64,000 nucleotides of DNA from Cardiocondyla obscurior (Eukaryota; Arthropoda; Insecta; Hymenoptera; Formicidae): positions 3,706,499 to 3,770,498 of the forward strand of contig NC_091868.1 of assembly GCF_019399895.1 (NCBI RefSeq). The letters run 5' to 3'. Below, piece after piece: positions 1 to 15,100 of this stretch; the stretch's first letter is position 1, and each line of letters starts with the position of its first letter. Below the pieces are notes generated by a model. That model made no database searches, was not told where the DNA came from, and worked only from the letters and a program-made list of their open reading frames with translations. A program made the position numbers and the translations under genes.

Positions 1-2772
1 TATTCCGCGATCCAGCTTTACTTTTGCTGCCGAGAAAAGGGATCTTCGTTACAAAATATTCGGACAGTCAAGTGATTTCTGTAACGTGCCACTTGATGCT
101 AATGACGTTCGAGCGGAGACGATATAATCGCTACCGTAAGCTAGATACATCGCGATTAAACCAAGCAATTTCAGCATCAACTATTGTGTGCGAAGAACGG
201 ATGCGTGATGTAATGTGGAGTATAGGACGTTACATTTTTTTTTTTTTTTTTTTTTTGTTTCTTTACACTATGCGACCGCACGTTTATATGGATCACGTGT
301 CGGAACATTGTAAGGCTGCAGTAGTAATCCAATTACGCTCATTACGCCGCAACGCCATTGATTTTGCTTCGCAGCGCGAAGAGCTAACGGCCAAGCTCGT
401 TAAAAATTAAGATCTTTATATTTATGGAATAGTAAACTGTAAAATAAAAAGAAAGAAAAATTGAATTATTGAACGTTCCAGATTTAAATTTAATTTTTTT
501 TTAATATTTTATTAAAAAAATTTTTTTTTTTTTTACAAAATGTGTAATTGTAACGAAATGTGTAGCTGTAATTGAGTTGTTATTATGTTTTCAAATTATG
601 TTTTTACCACGATTACCCTAAACACATTTTGCAACAAGGTGACAGGCACGTACCTGATGGATATACTTGTAATTATATAGTACTGATTGTCTGAAAATAT
701 ACATATGTTCGCGTTTAACGACATTGTCACATCACAGTAATATGTCACGAAAGTTAACTGTCAAGTTGGAGTAGAAATAAATTTTCACCGTGTAGGAACT
801 AGAGCGGAACGAGTCGAAGCACGATTCGATGCAAGGTTTACCGTAAGAAAGTGTCCTTCCTTTTCTTCTCTAATAATACTTTTGAAGCATTCCAGAAAGA
901 TAGCGAAGAGTGTTTCGAGTCTCTGCTTTAAGTGGCGTTAGAAACTAGGTTTCGAAAAAATATCGCAAGAAACGTCCGGCGTTATATCTTTAAAAATAAT
1001 TTTTAAAACAAGAAAATTTTTTCCTCCGGGCATGACTGGCAAGACAAAGTCGAGCAATTTTTAATAAACGTCGTTTAACTTTGTATCGACGGTCGACTTA
1101 ATGCGTGCCGATAGATAATCAGCGAAATAAACGTTCCGCTGGTTACAATATGAATCTAATTAACCGATCTTATATTTCTCTTCCCAATTTCTCTAATTTT
1201 ATGCATCACTGGCTCCTGTACGCATAGGCTTCGTTCGCGAGGTAAAGTAGGTCTCTCTGAATATTTTCCATTAAACTTGAGGCCGCGAACGCTTACGCAT
1301 TTCCTCGTAAGAAAGTAAGTAAGAAAGAAAGAAAGAGACGCGCCGCGTACCGTTTCCCTTCCTCTCGGCGAAGAAGATAAAGGCACGATATCCCGTCGGT
1401 TTCTAGATCCAGAGCTTACGGGCGTAGAGGTCCCGCGATTCTCTCCCAATGCGGACGCTGCGATTAATCTTTACGCGTCCCAGCGACCGGGCACGTCTAT
1501 TTATTGCCCGTCGCGCGCCAAGGATGCGGACAATTTCCTGGTTCAAGTGCATTCAATGGGAATGCGAACGTCGCGGGGGCGCGTGTCCCGCGGCCGGGCA
1601 TTTAAGCGACGTAAAAAGTCTGTCCGAGATAGCGCCTCGCGTATTTACACGGCGGACGTTTATTGCGCGGCCGAAGGGCCTCGGCGACTGATAACCTCGT
1701 CTCTTGTCCGACGCGAACGACGACGATGACGCTCGAGGTTTCCGTTCAGCGTCCCTCTTTCTCCCGCGTAACTCTTCTCTTCCTCCTGCCTCCTGTGATT
1801 AGCTTCCTCAGCCGATCGGTCCTCCGCGAGGCGCATAACGGCATTGACGAGCCATTGTGCACAATGTATACGAGCCTTTCCTCTTTTCGCGTCGCGGGTA
1901 AAACACCGTGATACATTTAAGTTCACTTTGCACGCTCGCGGGGCCGAGTTTGCGATAAAAGAAACTCCTGAAACCGGAATGAAATCATTTCAAGCGGGAT
2001 GATTCGTAAACGTATTCCGATCTTAACGAGCGATACGCCGACTTGCTTTCTATCGCTATATTTTAATGCACGCGCTTACCCATGCGGGATCGCACCGTAA
2101 AGACGGCCCCGAGCTTGTTCAGCGCCGAGAAAAACCCTAATGTTCCATAACCGCGGTAGCGAAACGTTCGTAAACAGAATCGAATGGAATTTTACGAGAC
2201 TCGGGCGTTTAATAAATTTATCGAAATCAGCCGTGTCGCGCTCTCGTCTTCTCTCTTTACGATCGGCGTTAACGACACCGATTGTCTGGGATCTTCTATC
2301 TCGCGAATTATCGCGGAGATTTATTCCCCGCGCTCTAATTGAGTCTTGAGCGAATCTGATCGCGATATAAAGCACGCGCGGTATAATCTCTCGAGAGGCC
2401 AAAAGGGTGAAGAGAGAGAGAGAGAGAGAGGACCCTCGTGTACGCGCGATTCGTCGTCGGTCGCGTGGCCCCGCGAGATGCAGGTTTAGAGTACCGCGGC
2501 TCCGGCCACCTCTCTTTCTCCCGAAGGGAAGATGAGGGCATCGCCCTGACCGTGACCTAGCCACCGCTCTCCACGGGCAAACAAACGTGCACGTACGCGT
2601 ACTACGTGCAGCATCCGACGTCGCGATCGGCGCACGCGAGGCGGCTAGTTTGCACGGGGAGAGCAACACACGTGCGTTACCCTTCTTCGGCGTACAAGGT
2701 GTTTTCCCTCCGCGAGCTCTGTTCGTCATTTTTTTTTAATTTCAAAAACGAAACTTTATTAATGCAAAGGTA

Positions 2773-2803
<31 letters not shown>

Positions 2804-5800
2804 CTCTATATTAGCGTTTCAGCGAAAAGTATATTACACCATTTAACACAATTTCGTCCGTATCGTCCAATTTCTTTTTGATTTTAATATTTGTCTTGAC
2901 GACCGACATAAATCGCGACGTTCCCTTTTCCTTTTTTCGTTAATAAATTATTCGTCATATTTGAGTTGAGAATCGCGGCAGCGACGGTGTGACCCGTCGA
3001 TACTGAAAATATTTCTGACGAGTTATCGCGAGATAGACCCCTGCAGCATACGCGCTCCTCCGACGTACGTCCGAGGCACCGCACACGTATGCCGCGCACA
3101 CGCGTAGGAGGAGGCACTCACGATCACGCGATCGTCGGTCTCGAGGAACATGCCTGTGCGTGCGTACCGATCGTATGTACGGGGCCCGCATGCACGTCTG
3201 GTGGACCGACAGCGAAACCGGCCTGAGCTGTATTTCCCTTCGCGGAGGCTGCGCTTCCCTAGCTCCGCGTATATCTCGTTCCGTGGATTCGCCGCGCGAA
3301 CGTCTCTCAGCCCTGTCTCGCTTACATAAGCGCGTGATAAATCCCGGCCCCCCTTCTTTCGTTCTAATGGCGAATCGAGGGTATCCCGATAACCTTGCAT
3401 CTTCGCTGCTTCACCTCGGAGAGAAGAAAGAGAGAGAAAAAAAAAAAATCCACCGTGAATAATTTTCGCGAGGGCTCACTTATCCGCACGCGGGCGATTC
3501 TTTTCCCTCGACGACTGGCCTTGGAATAAATCGCACGTTAAGCGCGCGACGGACATCAACGCCGTGGAAGTTTAAAACAATTTTCGGAAAGGCACTTTAT
3601 ATATCCATCGTGTGTTTTTATGTAACGCTTCCAGCTGATCAAACGTGATATTTGCATACTAGTATTTTATTTCGTTTCTTCTTTCGGCGCGCTTTATTTA
3701 TTTTTTCACAATGTAGTTATTTATGATACAAGACGTGTAATTTATAGCGAACGGTGTCAACGTTCAAGATCTCTGACAGGCGTGCAGTCGCTATTAATAA
3801 AAAAAGTAGCGTAGAAGTTAGTTCTATAATACGATCAGGGGATCAACGTCGACCAATCACGCGGACGAATTGGACGTTCAGCAAAGGCGGCAACGCGAGC
3901 TTGGCGTTTATAGTTTATGATGACCAGAGTGCTCGATGACCGTAAAACACCCTGACATAGTTTAATAAAAGACCGAAGCCGACCAACGAGGCACGGTGGC
4001 ATAAAGCAATCGTTTTATGCATCATAAAATAGTTATGGCGTCTCTTCGCGCCAAGGGTTCGTCGTGTCATCTGTAAAAAAAAAAAAAAAAAAAAAAAAAA
4101 TAATTGCGGAAGACGTCGCGACGCTGCGCGATAAACGCGTTTGTTCAGTTCAACGTTCGCGCGGCAACTCGCCTCGGTAATCGATCATTCTTGATTCCGA
4201 TATGAAAATATTTATTCACGTATTATTTTAACGCCAGTTGCGTTAATCATTTCTTCCGACTCGCGTGTACGTACAAATGTTGACGGCTGAATAATCAGTA
4301 GCCGCCGCCGTCGCTATTACGCAACGGCGATCTCTCTGACGTCCTCGCGTCCGAGAGAAACTCCGTGGACATCTATCCGGGTCGAGGGTGACACAGCACT
4401 CGACGATACAACATTAACTGCGCGCGTATCGAAAGAAGAAACGGAATTATATTTCTGTGCCGCGTGACGCGAACGAAGGAGAAACGAGACGGTCTCTGCG
4501 TTAAAAGGACCACTGTAGGAAGATCCGAAAAATACGAGATTATTTTGGCAGATTTGCCGTGGAAGCTTTTCAGATGCGCGCATGAAATAGCGGGCCGCGA
4601 TATTTTCAGAACGCATGAGACTCGCAACCGCGATCCGCCGATGAGATGCATTGGGATGCAACGTGACATTGTAAACTGTGCTCCGACGATATTGCACATG
4701 GTACAAGAAGACACAAAGGCTCATTTTCTTTTGCAAGCTTATAATATTTAGCTCCTCAAGTCTTGTGCCTATTTATTCATTAATTATTTATCATTTATAT
4801 CGTCGCGAAACGGCGCTTGATACCTTGATCCCGCATGTTTTCTTCGCGCGAGCGTGTCAAGCATCGCGTTTCATCAATCTCGGGCGGACTTTACGCGAAA
4901 ACGCGAGCGTAACTAAAAAAAAAAATTTTTTTAATAAAAAAAAAAAAAAAAATTACGTCGGCGAGTTGTAGTTCAGCGAGCGGAAATAATCGAATCGACT
5001 GCAGTTCACCGTGGTCTCGGACCAGCCACGTAAGACCACTGGAAAGCGCAGAATGTTACGCGTGTTCGCGCACGAGCCAAGCGGCAACAGAAATATCCAG
5101 CCTTGACTTCCTCGCGATCTCTTTTTTTTTTTCTTTTCTTTTCTTTTTTTTTTTTCTTTCGCGTGGATTTCCTTCTTCGAGAACTGCATTCCGCGCCGTT
5201 CGCTCCAGAACCGCTTTGAGAGGGTTATTTGCTCTCGGTGGAGTCTACGCCGAGAGATCTAAAGCGTTGCTCGTCTCCGCGCGACGTGCGCGTCGGTTTC
5301 GCACACCCCAGTAGGCACGTATCGCCTGCCATGCCATTGAAATGATCTGCGATGTCACAGGGATTCTATCGGCTGGCGTGCGATGCGATCGGATGTATCG
5401 GAGTCTACGACCCCAGGCGCGACATGCTCCGTCTCGCGACTCGCGACTCGCGGCAAGACGAGCCCGAGCTATCAACGATTGCATCTCGATGTGCCGTACC
5501 GTAGACGTCCGCGGGATCGGAGAAAAAAAAAAAGAAATTGAATCGCTTCGCGGCGTCTCGAGAACCGTGCTTCTCAAAGTTAAAGCCCTTGCGTCTTTTC
5601 AAGAGCCTGCCAGTTGCATTTTTCTGCTCTGTTATTTTTGCCAACTGCTCTTGCGTGAGATAAAAAAATTTTGTGAAATTTTATTACCGCCCCGTTTCAA
5701 TGTTTTGGTGAGAAACGGAGAAGTGCCATGCATTTTCGAATGACTCGCTTTCGGAAATAACACATGTAGCGGATATGACGCGCGGCCATAAACCAAATAT

Positions 5801-6191
5801 GATAATATTTGCACGCAAAGCGTATAAACAGTCTCGGAAAATTTAAGGCGCGCATATGCTTTAAGTGACAGTTTAACTAAGGCGAAATATGCGAGTCTGG
5901 GATGCAGGATAAATAAATTTATTGGCACCATTAGCTGTCCGTTTTTTTTTCCCTGTACTAAATGAAAAAGTAAATTGTAAGTTAATAATGTAATTTCCGA
6001 TTGCTTTAAATATTACGCAAATTAATTCGGAATTGTATCAATGATTTTTCTCCAAATTCTAATTAACGTATTTTACCTTTGTTAATTATTATTTTATTAA
6101 ATGTAACGCGATGATCGAGAGGCAGGCTTTATTATATATAATTATATAACGGCTCAAAGATCGTCTAGTAACCTTTAGTATTTGTTTTTAG
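1..6191. other. Non-coding region upstream of the LIM gene
   Basis: No convincing exon seen. Reading frames here are short, often overlap on both strands, and lack recognisable domains. The stretch holds homopolymer tracts (T-run near 235-256, A-run near 4075-4100, mixed T/C run near 5120-5160), a short (GA)n near 2409-2431, and alternating CpG-rich and AT-rich blocks. The first certain exon of the downstream gene begins at about 6195 with an open phase, so part of this DNA is probably an upstream intron of that gene. An unseen 5' UTR exon cannot be excluded. Confidence 0.5.
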
Positions 6192-6194
6192 CAG

Positions 6195-9100
6195 GACATA
6201 AGATGGGCCGAACCATGCGAACAGGTGTCGTTCAACATTGAAGAGGAGGAGTATCTCAAAGCAGCGAGAGAAGCAGGAAAACGCCAAGGATGCCTGCTTC
6301 GTCGCAAACCGCCGCATCCGAGCGGCGAAACGAAAGAGTGGTTGGTACTCATTGTGAATGCTTAATTTTCTCTTTTCAACAAAGTTAAACGTGAATTTTT
6401 TTAATAGAAAAAAATTAAGAAATTAATTCTACGATTTCAAGATAATTTTATTTTTTATTTTTAAATTTAAATTTAAATTTATGACATCTCCCTCAAAACC
6501 CTCGTTTCATGAATACCGTTCGCCTACTATTCAGTTTTTATCTGCAAACGTTATTTGGTTATGATTATAACGTTTACTTAGGTCTCAGTTTACGATTTTA
6601 AATTACTCGATAATACATTAAATGCACAGTTATGAATATGAATCTTTCGTTTCTTTTTAGTTAACACACGAACCACCGAAATTGAAAACGACTTTAAAGA
6701 CTCCTCCCAAACAAGCGACCAATCCACTACAATTCGTTAAAGTCGGTCCATGTTCGCTGTATCGAACCGCGCAAGAGCAGCTACAAAAGGTCCAGGAAGT
6801 AAAAAAAATCAAACAGGAAGTTCGCGATGATCCTGAGGATTGGCAATCGGTAAGTAACATTAAAAATGTTAATTAAAGTATTATTACCCATTTGTTAAAT
6901 ATTATGAATTTTAACGTTTGTGCTTACTGAGTTGGTGGATTTTTTTTCTTTTTTCTTAATATTGAAAGGCAATATTCTATCCGCAGAATTTGGATAACTG
7001 GAAGAGTAGCCGGAGGAAGCGACAAGAACATATAATCGAGCGGGTGGTCGAGGTGAAGAAACTCGAGTTGGAAGAGCATGACCGTCAGCGTCGCCGGAAC
7101 AAAACCTTTTCGGAGATGATGGAGGAGCGCGGTAACCGAGGCCGTAAGCTGAGCATAAGCCTGGCCATGTACAACGACGAGGACGCGAATGATCTCAGCG
7201 ACCTCGGGATCGGCACCAGCAGCGGCAAAAGCTCGGTCAGCGGTGATACGCATGACGACACACATAGTGTTCTGGTATGCATTTATTTAAACACGTATGT
7301 GCGTGTTACGTCAACTCACTTTTATCGATGAATAAATATTCCGTTGAATCTCATGAGTTTTACGATTAAGATTTTTTTTTTTTTTTTTAGTTTATTAATT
7401 TACGAATACTTTTTCTCTACTTTACACTAATCTACGAGACTTGCTGATGACTCAATCAATTATAATAATCGCATTAACCTTTCTACGTTTATACTTTCTC
7501 GTATCATATCATTTTTAAATATTTACCCAGTTTTAAGTTACTCATCGCGCGATCGATAGTCATTTTTATATTAACTCGATCGGACGAACGTAATATTAGA
7601 AGCTACTTTATAATATTAAACATTAAAGTGCTTTTTTTTTTATTACGAATAATTTTATAGGTATTTATTTTTGTAAAAATAGTCATTATTTAACATTGTG
7701 CTTGTTCGTTTGTTTATAGAGCGACAGAGACAGCGAGATTGAGAAGAGTCACTCGGACGTCGATAACGCCCCTGATATGACCTCGTCCGCAGCGACGTTA
7801 ACGACAACGGGGACCACAGTCACAACTACGTCAGCAACGGCAACAATTGCAACGCTAACAACGACGACGACAAATATCAGTACAATGGTGGTATCGACGA
7901 CGGCACCGACGACGACGACAGGGACGACGTCTACCGCGAGAAAAATGTTCAGTGGTGGTTTTCACAGCAATTTGAATCACAATCAAGAATATGATTCAGG
8001 CACTACCGCGACAACGAGCTCACCCGAACCGGAAGAATATACGTATGAAGGCGCTATTCGCGGATACGTGTCCAGAGTGTCGCAAAACATCCCACGGAGA
8101 TCCTTGACCGGGGTCGACTCAAAATTGGAAACGGCAAAATCAACGATCAACGGTTCGAAGACAAATGTCAACGACGACGGTAGCAAGTCCCCGCTATCGG
8201 TGGTGAAAGTGGATATATTGAAGCGACGCGAGGTGTTTGAGAAGGCGTCGCAGAAAAGCAACGATAACAAGGCGAATAATAGGCTGTCCGGTGATTTCAC
8301 CGGCACGAAATCAATCAAAGAGAGGCTGTCGAGCCTCGAACGACAAAAGTATGAAACTGAGAACAGCGATAAGGCCACTAACAAGACTCTCAATCGATTG
8401 TCCGGCGATATGAGCTCTATCCGGGAGAGGCTTACCCACTTGGAAAAGCAAGCTTCGGAGCGAGAGAGCAAGAGCTCCGTTCATCGTAAGCTCAGCACGG
8501 AAGATCTGGAAACGGGAAGGCCTCTCAGGGAGAGACTGTCGACCCTGGAGAAATACAGTAGCAGTGATGAATCCTCTGTGCCGATCACGACGATGGAGTC
8601 ACACTCGCACAACGGTGACATCACCGCCAGGACGATTAAAGACCGTCTCAGCGCCCTGGACCCTGCCAGGGGCAAAGAAACGACGGACAAACGAGGACCT
8701 GGGCACGTTGGCAAACATCCACTTTGCTTCCGCGATCAAGAGAACAGAGTCGACATCTCGACACCCAGCGAGAGAAGTTCGTCGCCTGATTCGGAGTATC
8801 GTGTCCCACGAGCCGTCTTTCATAGAAGCCTGGACTCTCTGGACGCGGACGCGTCCAGCGGTCCGGATACCTTCGAACGAGTACAAAGCCTCGAAGAGCT
8901 CGATTACGGACGCCAGTATCCCGCTTCGTCATCATCTGCGGAACTTCTAAATGACACGGACCGCGAGGACTCGGGGATTCACACCGCAGACGTAAGCTGT
9001 TCGGTCAGCCAGGCGGATGAACCGATCGACGAGGAGATCGTGCATCACCCTGCCGGCGTAGTCGTCGAACGACGCGAAGTCACCGTCGAGGAAAGAGTTA

Positions 9101-12100
9101 AAGCTACATCCATTATCCAGGAGGACGCATCGACGTCAAATACGACAGTGGAAGCGCCAAGTGACGCAGTAGTGGCCACGCACTCGCAGTTCGCCAGTCA
9201 CCGGGAAACAGTAGCAGTGAACAAGGTAAGAAAAATTATTAAAGCGTTTCCGAGATTTCGCATATTCAAATCTAAAAATTTTATAACATTTGGTAATTGG
9301 AAAAGAAAAACAAATTTATATTATCTTTATTTTTAAGATAGCAACTCTTTTAAACAAAATTTTCATAACTTTGTAATGGTAATCATATTCCAGAATACCA
9401 GAATAATTTCATTATTAATTGATGCATTTTTTCCATCTGTTGAAAATGTAAAAGATTAAATCCTGGTTTTATTTTATTATATTCTTTGTGCTATTTCTTC
9501 TCTCTGGTTATGGGCTTCGCACGACTACATATCGGGTTAACTCTGATTCTGTAGGGTACTGCTGAATCTTCTGGGGAACTATCGACTAACAAATCACAGC
9601 CACAGACGCGCGTAGAGACCATTACTAATTCTAACGATACACTTGGTACGCAAACTTCCGTACTTGGCGCAATCGCTCATCCGAGTCCTAAAATATCTTC
9701 GCGAGAAACAACCATCTCTGAGCCCCTTACGAAATCGCGAATATTTGGCAAAAACGCGGTTGAGTTCAAGACAGATTCCGAACCGAGTCCCAACGAATCT
9801 ATAGTATCAGCCAGCTTGAAGCTTTCCATCGAGCAAGCGAGACCGAAGTTCGTCGGCCAAGCAAAACGTCAGAGTTTGGCTAAAGAACACTTCTCCAATC
9901 TTCCTCAGTCGTGTCCGGACACCGTCCCCACCGCGGAGACGTACCAGTTGTCGTTTCCCGCTGTCAGAGCGACCATGATCCCGACTAGCCTCTCTCTCGA
10001 AGCCAGTCCGATTTCCAAGCCCGTTTCGTGCCGCCCTACGTCGAAAATTCCTACGCCTCTTCCTCGCAAAACCGCCAAGTCCTCGCCAACGGGTTCCGAC
10101 TCTGTCTTGACCCCGTCCGCTTCCAAAACTTCGCCGCTAAAGGCGCACAGTGCGAATAGCAAGCCCTCGACGAGCCAGTCTCCCTGTCCGATTCGAAGAA
10201 CGACCGAGATCCCCTCATCTGTGTCCTCGCAAGTGAGTTCGGCGGAACTTCCACCCTCGCCTTCGTCGAGACTGCCTCCAATGAGCACGCGATGCCACGA
10301 AGAAGCGCTATCCTCCACGGAACGACGTCGCACTGTGGTGGAGGTGTGCGAGAAGGTGGTGGTACCGCAGGGCAAGGTGTCGACGTCACCGCCGGTGACG
10401 CCGTTCATCACAGTGAACAGCCTCAACGCGACGGACAAGCGGACGGTCCCCGTCGCCGAGGTTAGAAGCGATCAGCAACTTGGCAGCGCCTTGAAAAATT
10501 CCTAAAGATTCGAGGACCATCTTCTTCCGATAATAATAGCAGCCGCGCATTGTCCTTCGCTTTTGGTCAGCCGCTAGACTAGCCGCGTTAGATCTCGTAT
10601 CCGTAAAATCGCCGTCTTGTCGGGAAACGCGAGGGTGTGTCGAGGGTGCGAAACGCTGAGAGAACGAGGGTTCCAGGAGCAATTTAATTATCGGCGTGGC
10701 CGATCAACGTCTCAACTAAACGTTTGCACCCTTTGTAGAGGTCGATTCGAGGAATTTTTTCAGTTCTTCGGGGACCCGAAAGTCCCCCTCCCCTCCCCTC
10801 CCCGGAAGAGGGATTATTATCTTTAAGGGATTTAGCACATCCGCCGGTCGTGGCGCGGCGCGGCATAAAATAATCTACGATTACGATATGTAGACGGGTT
10901 TGATTATATATGCGGAAACTGTTGCTGCGCGTTATAACGACTTGTAATAGAGCGCACAATTGCGATATTCCTGGATGTCTGCGACATAACGGCGGACAAG
11001 GCAGCTTAACGCTATCGAGAAGAAACGCATTACGCCGCTTAAGGAAGACTTAGCGGCCGATCTCGGCGTTAATTGACTTTAATCGGCGATTCAATTTTTA
11101 TTCGCGGATTACAACGAAAACGTCCCAAACGGCCGAATTGGTCGATTGAAGTTTACCGCCGATATCGACCGCAAGCGGGAGCAAACTATTGTGATAACAC
11201 GTTCAAATCGCTTCCTTATCTTAATTACGATGTTAAGTCGGGCACGTCAATTAAAAATATCGCCGATGTCTCCGTGGAAACGCTCCAACAGTTTTGCCTG
11301 CGACGCTCCATAGCGAAAACTTGAAAAGAGCAGGCCGACACTTGCCGCGTAATTATGACTAATTGTCACGGAACTAATTGTCATATAAGTGGTCGACTGA
11401 GAGAGAACGAACGGCGATGAAATATATAAGGTACTCTGGCCAACGAAACCTGCCGTGTCGTATTATTTTCTCATGCGTTCACGTGCACTTCTTATCAGAT
11501 AGCAAAGTTTTATCTCGTTTCATTTTATTTTATTTTTTAAATTTACCACCATTTGCCTTCGCATTAATTATTACGGAAGAGATCCCGGTCCCGATTCGGT
11601 TGGAAGAATTCACGTTGGCAGTCCCCGATTAATTTTTATCAAATTAATTTATTCGCAACGTAAGTTTATCTTGATGACTGCTCATTAGCGGGTGACGAGG
11701 AACTTATCAGGGCGAGAGTCTTGAGCGCGGTTTATCTCCGGTTAATAGGGCGGATAAGTTCGCTCTTTTAATAACGACCACGTTCAAAGTACGATCAACA
11801 TATCGGCCGCGTGACGCGTGATGTCAAGGGTCAATCGCGGTGACAGTTAATTGCCAATAAAGAGCCGGCGACTGTAATAAAAAGAAAAGAAAAAGGGGGA
11901 GGGCAGCCATGCGAGCCACGTCGTGTCAACGATATTCCCATCGGCGGTTTGCCGCTTCGTTTGTCGACGCGCGATCGCTTTCTTTCCACGCGTCTCTCGG
12001 TCTTCGATACACCGTAAGAGGTAAGCCCGTCATACACATATTCTTGCTTCGAGCAGCAGCGATTTGCTTGAGCTGTGTGTTAGCCCCTCCACGTGGGACA

Positions 12101-15100
12101 CCGTGTCGACACAAGATCAGCTTCTTTTTTTTAATTTTTAGTAGACCTCCCCAGAACGAATGACACTTTCACGAGACACCGCATGCCTGTACGGATAGTC
12201 CCGTTCGGGTTCAGGGCCTACCTACGGAAGTCCACTGCGCGAAGTGTCGTTCAATTTTACCTGCTCGTCTTGCCTTAACGGCAAGAGAGAGAGAAAAAAG
12301 GCACTGATCAGTAGAAAGTAAATGCGTTGTCGTTTATCGAGATTTATCGGACACGTGCCTAATTATTATTAATTTTTTTTTTTTTTTTTTTAAATAAACG
12401 AAGACGGGGTAGGCCCTGATCGAATTTCCTTCTTATCAGTCTCGTCTAAAGTCCGCAATTGGCATTCGATTGGCGGATAACGTCGTCGGTCGCACCTCTG
12501 CACTCGGTGGAAAGAATGCTCGATAGTGCCTCGATAGCGGAGGCTAGATATCCCTCTTATCTCTCTTTCTCTCTCCCTCGATCGCCGAAACACGCCTTAT
12601 CGCGGCCACCGTTGACTTTAATCGGCTCGGCATCACCTGACACCACGGCGATCTAGTAGCTGTGAGATTTTCGAGGCGTGTGCACGATCCGCTTACAAAC
12701 TCGAGAAAGTGAACGTAGTTTCTTTTTTTTTTCTTTCCCGTGTGCTCGTCACCCGCATGTGATTTCCAAGTATGTCTCGTGAGGTAAGAGGTATTACCGT
12801 ACGACTGTGTGTGCGTGTGAAATAGCGAGGTATTTTAATTTTGCCGTGTAGTGTTTGAAGAGATCGCGTGATCGAATTGCTTCGATCGACTTGGCACTCG
12901 TCGTAGTCTTTCCTTGACAGTCTAAGAACGCTCGCGTACCGCTTTTGAATCGAAGAAAAAGTAGCGAAGAAGCCACTAATTTTAACAACGATTGTTGCTT
13001 ACGCATAAAAATGCAATATCTTTATTTAGAATTTTTTTAATTTTTTTTTGTAATTCTGCTTTGAGAAATTACGAAGTAAAAATGGGAAGCGTTACGGAGA
13101 GAGGGGAGATATTAATTGGCTAATAATTAATTTGACTCATCCCGATTTGATTGAAATTAACCGAACGTTTCTTTCATTTCTAAACTTAAACGCAGTCGCA
13201 TTTTATTCTTTAATCGCATCTCTGAAGTTGCCCTCGCTTGTAACGTTAATGATTTATGCCTTACAACTTTCTTCAATTTAAGAAAAGGGTGCATGTGGAA
13301 GACATTTGCGTCACTTTGACATGACTTGACAAGCTTATTATCCGATCACGCATCATTCAGCAAATTTATTTATTTCCTCTTGCAACGTTTATGTTAAACC
13401 GTCATTCAAGTCGGCGCCGCGCAAAGATTTTGCAACAGTCTGGTATTCAATTAAAATTACAGCATGTTTTTCCTTTTCTTTTTTTTTTTTTTTTTTATCC
13501 ACAAGTATTCAAGGAATCCGCGAAAGGCGAAATCGATCCCGCAAGATTAATTTCGTGACGACGGGTGCACGTGAGAAAATCCTGGGAGTCTCGATCGTCG
13601 TTTCGTGTCATCGTTGAAAAAATTAACGTGTTGATATCGCTTTTTTGCGTCAAATCGCGTAGAAAAGCACGTGATTGCGGAGATCTACGGCAAGCGTCTA
13701 TCGGGGGCGTAACGCGTTACGCAACACGTGCGTCGACCCGGTGAAATGCGCTCGCGTATTTTCCCACACCTGGAACTTCGCATCTGGTACGCGCGAGACA
13801 TTCTCCCGACGTTTTTTTTTTTTTTTTCCCCGTCCCGTTACTTTTTTTTCGCGCATCCGTCACGCGCTGGGAAGACGCGTCGATCACAATCAACGGCGAA
13901 ATGTTGCATCTACGTTACGTCGTTTAACAATTGCGTCATCCGCGAATGAGTCTTTAAAAAGCCTCGGTGCGCAATTTCGACACGCGACGATTAGAATTTT
14001 TCGAGCGATCTTCGGCGAGTTTGAGAACCGCCATTCCGAAGCATCGCCCGTTGATTTACATAGAATGTAGCGTTGCAAAATCTCGGCGCACTGCGCGAAA
14101 CCGCATTTTACATGCCTCGGTTACACCGCGACTCGTCTCTTCAGGAACGGATCGCTGTCGAGAAAGCGGACCAAGAGGTGGAGGCGGCTGCCACCGCCTG
14201 TGCTGAAGACCCGGCTGCACCCGCAGTCGAGAGCAAACAGCAGGAAGCAACGGAGACGTCGACGAGTGTCGAGATGCCCGCCGCCGCGAAGAAGAGCGAC
14301 GTCGAGGTCGACGTGCACGACGTTCCAAATGCCACGGTCGACGCGCCGACGGCCAAGCATCCGCTGGAACGACCGACGAACTTGAGTTTAGCCAAGCAGG
14401 AAGTTGGTTTGGCCGACGCGTTGAATATCCCGAGCCCAGCCTCGCCAATCTCCAAACAGGTCATATTAAAGAACATGCTAATCACAATTTCTTTAATAAT
14501 AGACACTATAAAACGCGCGCGTTTAAACCAGAGTCACGCATTAACAAATTCAATTTTTTTTTTAATTTTTTTTTGTAGATTCTACCGCTTACTTTGGCCA
14601 ACGACGAGGAGATAATCGCTGGGCAGCCGTTCCTTCTGAATCCGCCGACGAGCGTGGAACCTCCAAAGGAGAAGCCACCGCCGCCTCCGGTGGACGTGAG
14701 CGACGACGAAAATCCTCCTCCAGAGCCGCTCAAGAGATTGAATTCCACCCGCAGAATAAAGAAAGAATTGCGCACGAGACGGTCGGATTTTCTCGGTATT
14801 GAGGGGGTAAGCGTCAACATTCGCAGCATTTATCTTGATTGCTTGAAAGCGCGATTGGTCATGTATAACGAAATTTGTATATTAATAACAGATCAACGAT
14901 GACGATCTCGAGCCTGAGTTGACGCTGACGAAGCCACCGGATATGGCAGCAATCCTCGCCGAGGAGCGACGTATCGAACAACTCCATCGTCGCTCATACG
15001 ACACCGACAGCAACTACGAGCAGGATTCGAGCCACGAAAGAGACTCTGGGGTTGAACTCGGACACGTGGAGGATTGGGCGAAGCAGCCCGTTAGCCCCGA

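Noticed and set aside
2076..2729. 217-codon reverse-strand frame
   Set aside because: Low-complexity Arg/Ser/Leu composition crossing a GA tract, no splice or domain support.
9226..9336. Extension of the LIM protein exon past 9225
   Set aside because: Reads into intron after a good GTAAGA donor; composition changes to AT-rich.
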